From Alkalibacterium kapii (GTDB lineage: Bacteria; Bacillota; Bacilli; Lactobacillales; Carnobacteriaceae_A): a stretch of DNA of 34,331 nt. Numbering within the stretch: position 1 is the stretch's first letter; each line of letters starts with the position of its first letter. Below, in pieces: positions 8,695 through 16,019 of the stretch. Below the pieces are notes generated by a model. The model saw nothing but the letters and a program-made list of their open reading frames with translations. It was not told the origin of the DNA and made no database searches. The position numbers and the translations under genes are program-made. Where the stretch lies: positions 1 to 34,331 of the forward strand of contig NZ_BJUY01000023.1 of NCBI RefSeq assembly GCF_007988865.1, given 5' to 3'.

Positions 8695-10680
8695 ATGACT
8701 GATAAAACACCGATAGAAGAACGCATTCCGTATCTGGAAGACCACATATATACTGGCCATGATTTAGGACTGACATATACGCCAGCTCATTCCATTTTCA
8801 AGGTGTGGTCTCCTTTAGCCAAAAAAGTTTATCTAAACATTTATGAAACAGCCCATTCAGAGAAACCGACATTCAAATTTGAAATGACTTTAACTGATAA
8901 TTGCTGGTCCACTACTGTAAATAAGGATCTGAAAGGTTATTACTATACATACAGTTTTTGGCATGATGACGTAGAGACTGAATCAGCAGATATTTATGCC
9001 AAAGCAGTAGGACTAAACGGTAATCGTTCCGCAATCATTGACTTCAATGAAACAAATCCCGATAATTGGGATCAAGACACCTATGAAAGGGTTTCTTCAG
9101 TTACCGAAGCGATGATATGGGAAGTGCATGTAGAAGACTTTTCCAGTGATTTAAAAGCTGATTTTTCTGACGCGTTCAAAGGAAAATATCTTGCTTTTAC
9201 TGAAAAAAATGTAACATTAAGCGATAACAAAAGTCAGCTGGCAGGACTTGCTTACCTTGAAGCGTTAGGTATCAATTACGTTCACTTGCTGCCGGCTTTT
9301 GATTTTGAAAATGATGAAATGTCTTCTTCTTATAACTGGGGATATGACCCTAAAAACTTCATGGTCCCTGAAGGTAAATACTCCAGTGATCCCAGCGACC
9401 CTAAAGCGCGCATCAAAGAATTTAAAGCAATGGTTCAGTCTCTTCACGAGAATGAAATCGGTGTGATTCTAGATGTAGTTTTCAATCATACCTATTCAGC
9501 TGAGGCGTCATGGTTCCAACTGACTGTGCCTGATTACTACTACCGCCAGGATGCTCATGGGGATTTTGCCAATGGCTCCGGCTGCGGTAATGAAACGGCC
9601 AGTGAACGAAAAATGATGCGTAAATACATCATTGACACAGTTCTTTATTGGGCAGATGAGTATCATATCGATGGGTTTCGCTTTGATTTGATGGGTCTGC
9701 ATGATGTGGATACCATGAATAAACTGCGTCAAGCTTTGGATAACAAGGGACATTCTGACGTTCTTATTTACGGTGAACCCTGGAATGCCGGCAGTGTGGC
9801 TATTTATGAACCCAATAAACCTGCCGATAAATTTCATGCAGCTGATTTAATTGAAGGGATCGCCCTTTTTAATGATGAATTCCGGGATGCCATCAAAGGG
9901 CCGGTCTTTGATGATAAAGCAGGCGGTTTTCTTCAAGGAATGAATGGCTATGAACACAGTGCTTTTTCTACTAATGATTTAGCTGCCAGTATGCTTGCCA
10001 ATACGCAGACTGATTTGGGAGATTTCAGACTCCCTGATGAAAAACAGTGGGCGGTTAGCCCGTCACAAGTAATCACGTATGCTTCTGCTCATGATAATTT
10101 AACGCTTTATGATAAGTTGATAAAATCAACTCAAGAGAAGTCGGTTTACAGACGCGACGAAACAGTTATCCAATTAAATAAAATAAATGCGGCCCTCTTG
10201 TTTACTTCATTAGGCGGAATTTTTTTACAAGCGGGTGAAGAATTTGGCAGAACAAAATTCGGTGATGAAAATAGTTACCGTTCATCAATTTCGGTCAATC
10301 AACTGGATTGGACACTGACGCAAACTAATAAGGATTTACTGGATTACTACAAAGGAATGATCAGCATCAGAAAGGCTTACGCTCCTTTGCGTGATGCTTC
10401 AAATAAAACAGGCGAAGCCATAACTTTTTCACATACGAAAGAAAATGTATTAGCCTACACGATTCCAAACGTTATAAATAAAAAAGACTGGTCAATGATG
10501 GCAGTCATCGTCAATACATCGCCCCATCCTGAAGAAGTTGAGCTCAAAAGCAGTTATCCCCTTCCTGATCAGTGGACGATACGGGCATCCAGACATGCAG
10601 CCGGTCTGTCACCGCTCGGTGTTATAACTGGACGCAGCGTAATCATCAATCCAGGAGAAGTACTCATTCTGACAGCTTGA
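8695..10680 (+). CDS. pulA: Type I pullulanase (GH13_14)
   Basis: The 661-residue enzyme has no signal peptide, so it acts inside the cell on alpha-1,6 branches of glycogen, pullulan or imported dextrins. An N-terminal CBM48-like domain (about 25-115; FKVWSPLAKKVYLNIYE) precedes the (beta/alpha)8 barrel. The type I pullulanase signature YNWGYDP is at 213-219. The catalytic residues are Asp331 (DGFRFD), Glu361 (YGEPW) and Asp467 (YASAHDN), and VVFNHT is the first GH13 region. The C-terminal part is the usual beta domain. The ATG at 8695 is chosen because AAAGGA lies 8 bases upstream; earlier in-frame ATGs lie ahead of or within the predicted promoter. No other glycogen genes are adjacent. Confidence 0.95.
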   Translation: MTDKTPIEERIPYLEDHIYTGHDLGLTYTPAHSIFKVWSPLAKKVYLNIYETAHSEKPTFKFEMTLTDNCWSTTVNKDLKGYYYTYSFWHDDVETESADIYAKAVGLNGNRSAIIDFNETNPDNWDQDTYERVSSVTEAMIWEVHVEDFSSDLKADFSDAFKGKYLAFTEKNVTLSDNKSQLAGLAYLEALGINYVHLLPAFDFENDEMSSSYNWGYDPKNFMVPEGKYSSDPSDPKARIKEFKAMVQSLHENEIGVILDVVFNHTYSAEASWFQLTVPDYYYRQDAHGDFANGSGCGNETASERKMMRKYIIDTVLYWADEYHIDGFRFDLMGLHDVDTMNKLRQALDNKGHSDVLIYGEPWNAGSVAIYEPNKPADKFHAADLIEGIALFNDEFRDAIKGPVFDDKAGGFLQGMNGYEHSAFSTNDLAASMLANTQTDLGDFRLPDEKQWAVSPSQVITYASAHDNLTLYDKLIKSTQEKSVYRRDETVIQLNKINAALLFTSLGGIFLQAGEEFGRTKFGDENSYRSSISVNQLDWTLTQTNKDLLDYYKGMISIRKAYAPLRDASNKTGEAITFSHTKENVLAYTIPNVINKKDWSMMAVIVNTSPHPEEVELKSSYPLPDQWTIRASRHAAGLSPLGVITGRSVIINPGEVLILTA

Positions 10681-10731
10681 CTGCAATTGACAGATGAAGC
10701 TCATATGATCGTTTTAAAGGAAGAATTTTCT

Positions 10732-11625
10732 ATGGATATCAAACAAATGCAGTATTTTATTGCTGTAGTGGAAAATGATTTCAATATATCTCAAGCTTCA
10801 AAATTCCTGCATGTGTCTCAGCCCGCTTTAAGTCAGACTATATCTGTGCTTGAGAAAAACGAAAATGTCGTTTTATTTGAACGCTGACACGGTAGACTTC
10901 AAGGGCTTACGCATGCTGGAGAACTACTTTTCTACCACGCCAAGGAAATAATAGAAAAACATGATACGATGATGGAAGAATTGCAACAGGAGTCAACTCA
11001 ACTTAAGGGTAATATTAAAATCGGTATTCCGCCTGTCGTTATTTCCATTATCTTTCCGAAAATTTTACCCCACCTTATCTCTACTAATCCGGAAATTCGG
11101 TTTATGATCAAAGAAGCAGGAGCGGTCGAATTGAAAAAAGATTTACTTCTGCAGGAATTGCCTATTGCTGTTTTGTTGCGTCCAACTGGTCTGGATCCAG
11201 ATACCATTGAAGAAGTTGTAGTTAGAAATGAGACATTATCTGCTTTCATGAGCAAGAGTAATCCGTTGGCTGAAAAAGAACGTTTGGATTGGAATGATTT
11301 GCACAATCAGCCCATGGCTATCTTCGATTCGTCGTATATGATCCATCATCAATTGATGAATAAATTTACCAGTGAACAAATTAAACCACAATTATATTTA
11401 CAATCTGCTTCTTGGGATTTATTACTGAACGCGACACGACATTCCAATCTGATCACTGTGCTGCCTACCCCAGTCGACAATCATTATTTTTCTGCTGATG
11501 TAGTTAGGAAAGAATTCATTTCTCCCATTTACTGGGAGGTTGTCCTGTGTCGTAGAAAGCAGAAACGTTATTCACGAGTGGAAGATTATGTATTCAATTA
11601 CATAAAAGATTATTACAAAGAATAA
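10732..11625 (+). pseudogene. LysR-family regulator interrupted by an in-frame TGA
   Basis: The reading frame codes for a full LysR-type regulator of about 297 residues except for one TGA at 10885-10887. Before the stop lies the helix-turn-helix (MDIKQMQYFIAVVE, ASKFLHVSQPALSQTISVLE, VVLFER). After it, in the same frame, come HGRLQGLTHAGELLFYHAKE and a whole effector domain (GNIKIGIPPVVISIIFPKIL onward). The stop falls between LFER and HGRL, where the family has an ordinary residue. The start ATG has AAAGGAAG 8 bases upstream. A nonsense mutation is the simplest reading, so the gene is probably inactive; a sequencing error cannot be excluded. The decayed GntP permease downstream may have been its target. 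A palindromic terminator follows. Confidence 0.85.
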
Positions 11626-11648
11626 ATAATTCGGTTAGTTATCAGATG

Positions 11649-11680
11649 AGGATAGGAAAATTTTCCTATCCTTTCCTTTT
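11649..11680 (+). terminator. Palindromic terminator after the LysR gene
   Basis: AGGATAGGAAAA (11649-11660) meets its exact complement TTTTCCTATCCT (11661-11672), followed by TTCCTTTT. Confidence 0.75.
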
Positions 11681-11745
11681 GGTGTATTTTGTTATCAGAA
11701 AATGCTATGCGTGCATTTTACTGTTTGTTTTTAAAGCTGATTGAC

Positions 11746-12161
11746 TTGCGGTCAGCGTTTAAGTGCTCTTTGTTGATTACTTTTAAGGTTAAAGGGTACG
11801 CATTTGTCGTTTGTGTGCCCTTTTCACTCTACTTTGAAGGCTGAAGGGCACGCATTTAGCGTTTGTGTGCCCTTTTCACTCGACTTTGAAGGCTGAAGGG
11901 AACGCATTTAGCGTTTGTGTGCCCTTTTCACTCTACTTTGAAGACTGAAGGGCACGCATTTGGCGTTTATGTGCCCTTTGTCCTCTATTTTGAAAGCTGA
12001 AGGGCACGCATTTGGCGTTTGCGTGACCTTTGTCCTCTACTTTTGAGGCTGAAGGGCACGCATTTGGCGTTTGTGTGCCCTTTTCACTCTACTTTGAAGG
12101 CTGGAGGGCACGCGCTTATCTTCCGCGTTACCTTAAGCAATTACTTTGGGAAATCTGGGCA
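11746..12161. repeat. 52-bp tandem repeat array A (about 8 units)
   Basis: Units begin at 11746, 11798, 11850, 11902, 11954, 12006, 12058 and 12110, exactly 52 bp apart. The core ACGCATTTGGCGTTTG is followed by TGTGCCCTTTTCACTC and CTTTGAAGGCTGAAGGGC. Units at 11798-12109 are nearly identical; the first and last are degenerate, and weaker similarity reaches back to about 11694. Across each unit boundary GAAGGGCACGCA pairs with TGTGTGCCCTT to give a hairpin with a variable loop followed by a short T-run. The array fills the 630-bp space between the convergent LysR and GntP pseudogenes. It is the same family as the array at 34061-34331. I see no real coding sequence here. Confidence 0.9.
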
Positions 12162-12189
12162 TGCATATGAACAGGATAACACGTACAGA

Positions 12190-12230
12190 AAAACGAGCAA
12201 TCTCTAATAGTAACAGAGATCACTCGTTTC
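12190..12230 (-). terminator. Hairpin terminator of the GntP remnant
   Basis: AAACGAG and ATCTCT pair with AGAGAT and CTCGTTT around a 9-base loop, with a CA/CA mismatch. The minus-strand read ends in a T-run, as expected for the minus-strand gene ending at 12257. Confidence 0.65.
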
Positions 12231-12256
12231 GTTTAGATCAATTTATATGTGGTATT

Positions 12257-12667
12257 TTAATATAAGCCTAATGAAGCTAAAACAATCGCTACTGCAACGG
12301 AGGCTATAGGAATCAGAATCGCAACAACCGCAATGTCCATATAGCTGTCTTTATGTGTTAAACCAGTAATTGTAAATAAAGTCAGTACTGCGCCATTATG
12401 CGGCAGGACGTCTAAACCACCGGATGAAATAGAAGCCACTCTGTGAAAAGCTTCTGGAGAAATACCTGTCGATTGTGAGAGTTCATAGTATTGTTTACCT
12501 AGTGCCTCCAGAGCAATTCCCATCCCCCCTGAAGCGGATCCGGCAGCTCCAGCAAGCAAGTTGACTGCTACTGCAAGTGATACCAATGGATTTCCCGGTA
12601 TAGACATCAGTGCAGAAGTCAGGATAGCAAATCCTGGCACAGCCCTAATTTGAAGGTTTTTACTCGA
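12257..12667 (-). pseudogene. C-terminal remnant of a GntP-family permease
   Basis: About 127-136 residues remain, matching only the last third of gluconate/hydroxybutyrate permeases of the GntP family (normally about 430-450 residues). Diagnostic stretches are SIPGNPLVSLAVAVNLLAG, GSASGGMGIALEALG and HRVASISSGGLDVLPHNGAV, then HKDSYMDIAVVAI and a final membrane segment. Homology begins near VPGFAILT. Upstream the frame reads a few unrelated residues to a stop at 12668-12670, so the N-terminal two thirds are deleted. A GTG at 12638-12640 could be read as a start but has no ribosome site. The 12671-12765 stretch holds no recognisable missing part. Loss of most membrane helices makes function very unlikely. 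Confidence 0.8.
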
Positions 12668-12765
12668 TTAAACTGTTATCTAGATTGAACGATTTATTTT
12701 TAGACAACGGTTTGCAATTTTTCGGATGACTCTCTTTCTAGTCAAATTTCTCTCACCTATACCTT

Positions 12766-13272
12766 TTATAAATCCCAATATTCTTGTACAGGGCCTTTGA
12801 ATTTTGTTACAGGATCTGTGGCCGGTACGAGCGTATCGTAACTTCTTTTTTGGACTGTGTCGTAGTCCTGCGCATCGCCACGCTGTATGTCTGGTTCCAT
12901 ACCGTTAGGATAAGCGCCAACGATTTTAAAGTCTTCTGTTGATTCTGTTAATTTATGGGCGACTCCCGCAGGTAAGAGGATGACATCCCCTTTATTGAAT
13001 GGGTATTCCTCTTTTCCCGGACCACCCAGCTGCACAGTGGATCGACCGGCAATACAACCAAGGACCTCATGGGTGTTTGAGTGAAAATGATGATAATCAT
13101 AAATGCCATTGACCCATCCATTGCTGTAGCCATTATCACTAAAAAAACCCAAGACATTTTCAGCGATATCGTTTTTTTCCAGAATGTCATTTAGAGCATC
13201 AGGATAATATAAGACGGGCAGTGGATGATTGGGGTATGGCGGGTTCTCTTCTAATCTAAATGCTTTAACCAT
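12766..13272 (-). CDS. Cupin-domain protein (YjlB-like)
   Basis: The 168-residue protein is a single cupin barrel. Motif 1 is visible as HFHSNTHEVLGCIAG followed by GRSTVQLGG, and motif 2 as FNKGDVILLPAGVAHKL, giving the His/His/Glu and His metal ligands. The closest named relative I recognise is B. subtilis YjlB, a cupin of unknown function. The substrate could be a small sugar or organic acid. I set the start at 13272 because an AAAGGAGG lies 8 bases upstream of that ATG; a longer frame to 13335 would read through the ribosome site. It stands divergent to the gene at 13425 and next to the GntP remnant, so it may have belonged to the same lost pathway (inference). Confidence 0.85.
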   Translation of the reverse strand: MVKAFRLEENPPYPNHPLPVLYYPDALNDILEKNDIAENVLGFFSDNGYSNGWVNGIYDYHHFHSNTHEVLGCIAGRSTVQLGGPGKEEYPFNKGDVILLPAGVAHKLTESTEDFKIVGAYPNGMEPDIQRGDAQDYDTVQKRSYDTLVPATDPVTKFKGPVQEYWDL

Positions 13273-13362
13273 AAAATTTTCCTCCTTTGATTGTTCAGCT
13301 ACTCCTAGTTTCTCACTCCATTTTCTGTACTTCAACTAATAACCTCTACTGGTTTCTGTGAA

Positions 13363-13391
13363 TTGACTAAATACGTCTCTTTCAGTATTCT
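13363..13391 (+). promoter_or_regulatory. Sigma-A-type promoter of the 13425 gene
   Basis: TTGACT (13363-13368) and TATTCT (13386-13391) are separated by 17 bases. Transcription would start about 27 bases before the ATG. Confidence 0.55.
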
Positions 13392-13424
13392 AATAGTACA
13401 CGCTTTTCAAAAGGAGAGAACACG

Positions 13425-13928
13425 ATGGGCCTATTTGATTTTTTCAAAAATAAAAAAGTTAAACCCGATTCTTCAGCCAAAAACACGCTGCAGGACAATG
13501 ATCAGCATACCCTGAAACACGAAATGCAGCTTAATGAAAAAGACTTCAATACTGACAAAGAAACGATCGCGCATATCGTGGAAAAAATGATTCAAGAAGA
13601 TCCGTTCAAGAATTATTTTTCCGGCATGACTAAAGAGGATATGAACGCCCGGTCTGAACGTTATTACAAATACAGTGAAATCACTACGGTCAACGTTGAT
13701 TTTACGAAGTCCAAGGATCAGGGCTTAGTTATCAAAATCGAAGGTATTTCCTTAGGGATTCTTTCTCCAGAAAAAGCGCAAACCCTTGAGTCCCACCAGG
13801 ATAACTATTTATTGACTGCCTTTGTTTACGTTACCGGCGGTCCATTTATGGCCTATGATTCTACTAAAGAAGTGGTTGTAGAAGATGAGGAACCTTTAGG
13901 TCTGGATATATTTGTGCAATTCACTTAA
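13425..13928 (+). CDS. Conserved-looking small protein of unknown function
   Basis: I do not recognise this 167-residue protein. It begins MGLFDFFKNKK, an amphipathic basic start often seen in small cytosolic proteins, followed by a polar linker (about 12-45). The folded part alternates strands and helices: VNVDFTKSKDQGLVIKIEG, GISLGILSPEKAQTLES and LLTAFVYVTGGPFMAYD, ending in a very acidic tail (VVVEDEEPLGLDIFVQFT). The strand-rich part with GILSPEKA resembles HIRAN/SH3-like folds where a chain property is compared, but this is weak. There is no signal peptide or membrane segment. AAGGAG lies 8 bases before the ATG, a promoter lies upstream and a bidirectional terminator follows, so it is a single-gene unit. 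Confidence 0.8.
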   Translation: MGLFDFFKNKKVKPDSSAKNTLQDNDQHTLKHEMQLNEKDFNTDKETIAHIVEKMIQEDPFKNYFSGMTKEDMNARSERYYKYSEITTVNVDFTKSKDQGLVIKIEGISLGILSPEKAQTLESHQDNYLLTAFVYVTGGPFMAYDSTKEVVVEDEEPLGLDIFVQFT

Positions 13929-13955
13929 AAAGTAAAGTAAGTGATATGCAGGATA

Positions 13956-14003
13956 AAAAAAGTGTCAGCGAGATATTTAATGAATAATCGCTGACACTTT
14001 TTA
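13956..14003. terminator. Bidirectional terminator between convergent genes
   Basis: AAAAAGTGTCAGCGA (13957-13971) pairs perfectly with TCGCTGACACTTTTT (13988-14002) around a 16-base loop. It serves both the plus gene ending at 13928 and the minus gene ending at 14004. Confidence 0.9.
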
Positions 14004-14837
14004 TTATCTAATGCGCGCTCTGAATAGACCGCCTGACAGGTCTTCTTCGTCATCAGGATCTTTAGCGGTTGTTATATAGAGAAACTCATTATTTTTTCCG
14101 CCCACGCAACATGCCGTCACATTCGTTACCGGCATTGGAATTTCCATTATTTTTTCTCCTGTTTCTGAATCCCATTTGGATACTTTACTCCCGCCATACT
14201 CAGCTATCCAGATATCACCGCAAATGTCTACACATAAGCCATCAGGCGTGTGGTCTTCTAACTGAACCAAGACCCTGCCACTTGACAGGTTGCCCGTTTC
14301 TATATCGTAATCATATTTTGTGACTGTCTTTTCTGTTGATTCGACATGATAGAAAGTTTGGCCATCACGAGACCAATCCAAACCATTTGACAGAGAAAGG
14401 TCTTTCAACACTATTTTCGATTCTCCATTTTCCACAACATATAAAGCAGCTGCATTTTCTATAATCGTATCTTCTCCCATAGTGCCGACAAAAAAACGCC
14501 CTTTTGCATCCAGTTTTCCATCGTTATACCTCAATCGTTCATCCTGATCAGGATGTGCCATTAACGTCCGCTGACCTGAGTCAGGATCGATTCGGTAAAT
14601 GCCTTCTTTTTCAGCAGATAAGATTCTCCCGTCTTTGTCTAAATCTACTGCTCCAACTGCACCTTTTGTTTTAAATGTTTTAATCTCAGAGGTATTGATG
14701 TCCAATTGATAAATAAGCTCATCTGAAATTGCTATAAAATAAAGTCGTTCATTTATATCATCCCAAATAGGATTTTCAAGCAATGTGTTGCCTGCATAAA
14801 AAACCAATTCTGGACTAAACATTTCTGCTCGATACAT
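14004..14837 (-). CDS. SMP-30/gluconolactonase-family protein
   Basis: The 277-residue protein is a six-bladed propeller of the SMP-30/gluconolactonase/LRE-like family. Visible signatures are LLENPIWDDINERLYF with metal-ligand Glu21, RYNDGKLDAKGRFFVGTMGE, LSNGLDWSRDGQTFYHVES with a ligand Asn, and TPDGLCVDICGDIWIAEYGG with a ligand Asp. Members hydrolyse sugar lactones or other esters with a divalent metal; the substrate is not readable here. I chose the ATG at 14837 since AAAGGAG sits 8 bases upstream; a GTG at 14846 would lie on that site. Proximity to a broken GntP-type permease and a cupin hints at past sugar-acid metabolism, but the gene itself looks intact. Confidence 0.9.
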   Translation of the reverse strand: MYRAEMFSPELVFYAGNTLLENPIWDDINERLYFIAISDELIYQLDINTSEIKTFKTKGAVGAVDLDKDGRILSAEKEGIYRIDPDSGQRTLMAHPDQDERLRYNDGKLDAKGRFFVGTMGEDTIIENAAALYVVENGESKIVLKDLSLSNGLDWSRDGQTFYHVESTEKTVTKYDYDIETGNLSSGRVLVQLEDHTPDGLCVDICGDIWIAEYGGSKVSKWDSETGEKIMEIPMPVTNVTACCVGGKNNEFLYITTAKDPDDEEDLSGGLFRARIR

Positions 14838-14999
14838 GATTTTCACTCCTTTATCTATTGATATTTATTTCACTATACAACAGAAAGGGGCCTTTTTTCG
14901 ACTGTTAGCTCTTACAGAGTCATTTAATCTGAGTAAACAGCAGAGAGTCATACTTATTTTGATTATACAACTATTTATGATACCATTAAAATAGTTGGC

Positions 15000-15030
15000 A
15001 TACTTTTCAGGAAATTTTCATGAAAAGTAT
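15000..15030. promoter_or_regulatory. Inverted repeat / candidate operator upstream of opuAC
   Basis: ATACTTTTCA (15000-15009) and its exact complement TGAAAAGTAT (15021-15030) are separated by 11 bases. The arms overlap a plausible -35 (TTTTCA, 15004-15009) and -10 (TATATA, 15028-15033, 18-base spacing). A dimeric repressor could block the promoter here. The regulator is unknown. Confidence 0.5.
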
Positions 15031-15076
15031 ATATCGATAGACATGATTTATACCAAAACATTATAGGAGGACATTT

Positions 15077-15973
15077 ATGAAAATTAAAAAATCAATCACA
15101 TTTATTTCACTTGCTTCAACCGCTTTATTGCTAGGAGCTTGCGGCAGCGATGATTCGGCTGAAGATGGGGATAAAAGTCTTGGCGAACAGCTGGATTATA
15201 CCATCACAGGAATAGAACCTGGTGCAGGAATTACAGCGACGACCGAACTCGCTTTGGAAGAATATGATAATCTGGATGGCTGGGAACTTGAAACAAGTTC
15301 CACAGCTGGTATGATGGGACAGCTGGATTCAGCTATAGATAACGAGGAACCACTAGTCATCACAGGCTGGACGCCTCATTATATGTTCGAACAGTATAAC
15401 CTGAAATTCCTCGAAGATCCTGAAGGGGTATATGGTGAACCTGAATTCGTACACACGATGGCTCGTCAAGGATTTGAAGAAGACATGCCACAAGCGTACG
15501 CTATCATGGATAACTTCTCCTGGGAAGTTGAAGACATGCAGAGTATCATGCTTGCTGCTCAAGATATGAGTTTTGAAGAAGCAGCTGCTGACTGGATCGA
15601 AGAAAATCAGGATACGGTCGACAGTTGGACAGAAGGCGTGGACGAAGCAGATGGCCAGGAACTCGAACTCGGTTCATTCCCATGGGATTCCGAACGTGCT
15701 TCATCCGCTGTGATCTCTCAAGTCTTAACTGAACACGGCTTTGACGTTACTGTCAACAATGTGGATCCTTCTATTCTTTTCCAGGCATTGGCGCAGGGAG
15801 AAGTTGACGTAACTGCCGCTCCATGGCTACCGACCACTCAAGGCGCTTACCTTGAAGAATATGGCGATGAAATCGTCGACATGGGACCAAATATGGAAGG
15901 AACAGTCATCGGCTTAGTCGTTCCTGAATACATGGAAATCGATTCCATCGCAGACTTGGAACCGGCAGAATAA
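15077..15973 (+). CDS. opuAC: Glycine betaine/carnitine-binding lipoprotein (OpuAC type)
   Basis: The 298-residue protein has a lipoprotein signal peptide ending in LLGAC (Cys22), so it is anchored outside the membrane. Its lobe order matches B. subtilis OpuAC: GIEPGAGITATTELALEEY first, ITGWTPHYMF next, then FPWDSERASSAVISQVL and VDVTAAPWLPTTQGAY. The three tryptophans expected to cage the quaternary amine are Trp98, Trp203 and Trp250. The mature protein is very acidic, fitting a salty or alkaline habitat. Partner ATPase and permease genes (OpuAA, OpuAB) are absent on both sides, so it works with a transporter encoded elsewhere or as an extra binding protein. AGGAGG precedes the ATG, and a terminator follows. 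Confidence 0.93.
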   Translation: MKIKKSITFISLASTALLLGACGSDDSAEDGDKSLGEQLDYTITGIEPGAGITATTELALEEYDNLDGWELETSSTAGMMGQLDSAIDNEEPLVITGWTPHYMFEQYNLKFLEDPEGVYGEPEFVHTMARQGFEEDMPQAYAIMDNFSWEVEDMQSIMLAAQDMSFEEAAADWIEENQDTVDSWTEGVDEADGQELELGSFPWDSERASSAVISQVLTEHGFDVTVNNVDPSILFQALAQGEVDVTAAPWLPTTQGAYLEEYGDEIVDMGPNMEGTVIGLVVPEYMEIDSIADLEPAE

Positions 15974-15987
15974 ATTTTTGAATGAGT

Positions 15988-16019
15988 AAAAGGTTCAGGG
16001 ATGACCCCTGAACCTTTTT
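15988..16019. terminator. Bidirectional terminator between opuAC and bceB
   Basis: AAAAGGTTCAGGG pairs with CCCTGAACCTTTTT around a short loop, immediately before the minus-strand bceB stop. Confidence 0.9.

Noticed and set aside
10885-10887. TGA read as selenocysteine
   Set aside because: LysR regulators are not selenoproteins and no selenocysteine insertion hairpin is evident; a nonsense mutation or error is simpler.
11746-12161. CRISPR array (also considered for 21990-22379 and 34061-34331)
   Set aside because: The units are contiguous tandem repeats with no unique spacers of normal length, and no cas gene is present.
15077-15973. Circularly permuted betaine-binding protein
   Set aside because: The lobe order (GIEPGAG half first) differs from some ProX/ChoX-type proteins but is the normal order of B. 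subtilis OpuAC.
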